64,000 bases of DNA from Cyclospora cayetanensis (lineage: Eukaryota; Apicomplexa; Conoidasida; Eucoccidiorida; Eimeriidae), in assembly GCF_002999335.1 (NCBI RefSeq), contig NW_020312757.1, positions 62,001 to 126,000 on the forward strand, written 5' to 3'. This document shows, one piece after another, positions 63,001 to 64,000 of the stretch. Under the pieces are notes generated by a model. It made no database searches. It had not been told where the DNA came from and was given only the letters and a program-made list of their open reading frames with translations. The translations under genes were made by a program, and so were the position numbers. Numbering within the stretch: the first letter of the stretch is position 1; every line of letters starts with the position of its first letter.

Positions 63001-64000
63001 TAGGGTTTTGGCTTCAGGGCAACCCAGGCGGATGTTCTCTTCAATCTAAGAGTGGACCCCACAAACCACACATGCACACATGTACGACCTGACGCCTTCA
63101 TTACACGGCCTACAACAAATCCGTCCTGCGAGGTGTGCTGCGATCGATCAGACCTACAAGAGGAAGGCTCCGAGAGCCTCGCAGCCACAACGGCCACCTC
63201 GTACACCCTGACTGACGAGGCCATCGGCATCGAAAATGATAGAGGAAGAAAGCATGCGCGCACAAAAGCCCTCTTCTCTAACATTGGGGAGCAAGGCAAC
63301 CAAAGAAGGGAACAGAAATTGCGAACGAATTGACAGCCCTACTCAGACATAGCTCACAGTTGTAGAGAAGAGTCGAGGCTCTTGCATGACCACCCCGAGG
63401 CGCGACCGATACCATCGCGTATTCAGGCTCGTCAGATCCCTGCAGCTCCACAGGACAGACCAATGTGGACCCTCTGTCTTCAATCTAAAAAGGAAGGAAA
63501 GGTGGGCTGCCTTCCCCTAGAGGGAAGCAGGAAGCAAAAGCTCAAGAGGAAGGAGCCCTCTCATGCAGCTGTTGAGAAGCGAGGGTTACTTCGTTGCCAC
63601 TCAGGTTGGGGGGTTGGGGGGTGGGCTGCTCGTCTGTATGTGTGCATGCAGCAGCTGTGCGTTCCCTCACCGTCCAGCAATTGAAATTTTCCCTTCGACG
63701 GGGTCATAGATACGCTGAGTGAGTTGCAGGATAGTTGATTTGCCACAGCCGGAGGGGCCAACAAACGCGACGGACTTCCCTGCTGGGATTCTTAGCGAAA
63801 AGTTTTTCAAAATGACGGCCCCTGGTCTCGACGGATAGGAGAAAGTGACGGAATCGAACACGATATCGCCGTCCAGAGCCACGTCCTTGTCTCCTGTGGG
63901 GTCTGTTGGGTCGATCGCTGAGGGCTCCTCAATGACTTCGTATATCGTCTCCGCAGATTTCACGGCCTTCATGAGCAGCGATATGTTCTCTGCTATGTTG
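60030..64000 (-). CDS. ABCB/MDR (P-glycoprotein-like) transporter, C-terminal part
   Basis: ATP-driven membrane exporter with the full-length TMD-NBD-TMD-NBD plan; the window holds NBD1, TMD2 and NBD2, while the first membrane domain lies past the right edge. Exons read leftwards: >64000-63671, 63439-63358, 63045-60913, 60467-60030. All joins keep phase; about 990 residues are present. NBD1 has Walker [11 protein letters not shown]-loop VVMQEPRLF, signature LSGGQKQR, Walker [13 protein letters not shown] and H-loop VAHRL. After a polar linker, TMD2 starts near [17 protein letters not shown] and has several hydrophobic helices. NBD2 has [43 protein letters not shown] and IAHRLST, so both ATP sites look complete. 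The small 82-bp exon carries the Q-loop of NBD1. Homologues of this family in Plasmodium (MDR1) affect drug response; substrate here is unknown. The stop TGA is at 60032-60030. Confidence 0.95.

Noticed and set aside
1..64000. CRISPR arrays, operons, bacterial promoters or ribosome binding sites
   Set aside because: The DNA is eukaryotic, with spliced genes; no direct-repeat/spacer array was seen.
1..64000. tRNA or rRNA genes
   Set aside because: I noticed no cloverleaf with T-loop GTTCRANNC in context and no rRNA-like segment, but a tRNA scan was not possible, so this is not a firm negative.

Overview
The window is nuclear DNA from a coccidian apicomplexan, most likely of the Eimeria/Cyclospora type. 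The evidence is: many-exon genes with GT-AG introns; long CAG-repeat tracts that become runs of Gln, Ala or Ser depending on frame; an AP2-domain protein of the apicomplexan type; a P-glycoprotein-like ABC transporter; and a cysteinyl-tRNA synthetase with a leader resembling an apicoplast signal. I cannot separate Eimeria from Cyclospora by eye. Because genes are split, I built them by joining exons whose splice sites, reading phase and protein similarity agree. CDS coordinates are gene spans; exons are listed in the evidence.

Layout. 1-2477: no gene seen. 2478-6724 (+): secreted, Gln-rich protein of about 1268 aa with an eight-cysteine segment assembled by splicing. 8979-15433 (+): cysteinyl-tRNA synthetase, about 15 exons. 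19479-23786 (+): PPM1G-like PP2C phosphatase, nine exons. 25510-27356 (-): EMG1/NEP1 rRNA methyltransferase with a long N-terminal extension. 31554-35753 (+): unrecognised multi-exon protein. 36941-38100 (-): unrecognised protein, probably secreted. 39894-46704 (-): COG7-like Golgi tethering subunit. 49034-49384 and 50450-50611 (+): two weak candidates with signal-peptide-like starts. 51504-58079 (+): giant ApiAP2 protein in one open frame. 60030-64000 (-): C-terminal part of an ABCB/MDR transporter that runs off the right edge.

The genes do not form a pathway. They are mostly housekeeping functions (translation, ribosome assembly, Golgi traffic, dephosphorylation, efflux, transcription) with lineage-specific proteins between them. 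CAG-type repeats are concentrated in the Gln-rich protein and the AP2 protein. The catalytic domains of the housekeeping genes are nearly free of them.

The most interesting observations are the bipartite leader of the single cysteinyl-tRNA synthetase gene, the splice-assembled cysteine segment inside the Gln-rich secreted protein, two coherent genes of unknown function, and a perfect 19-bp-arm hairpin in the large gap at 27.4-31.6 kb. I found no clear new multi-gene system.
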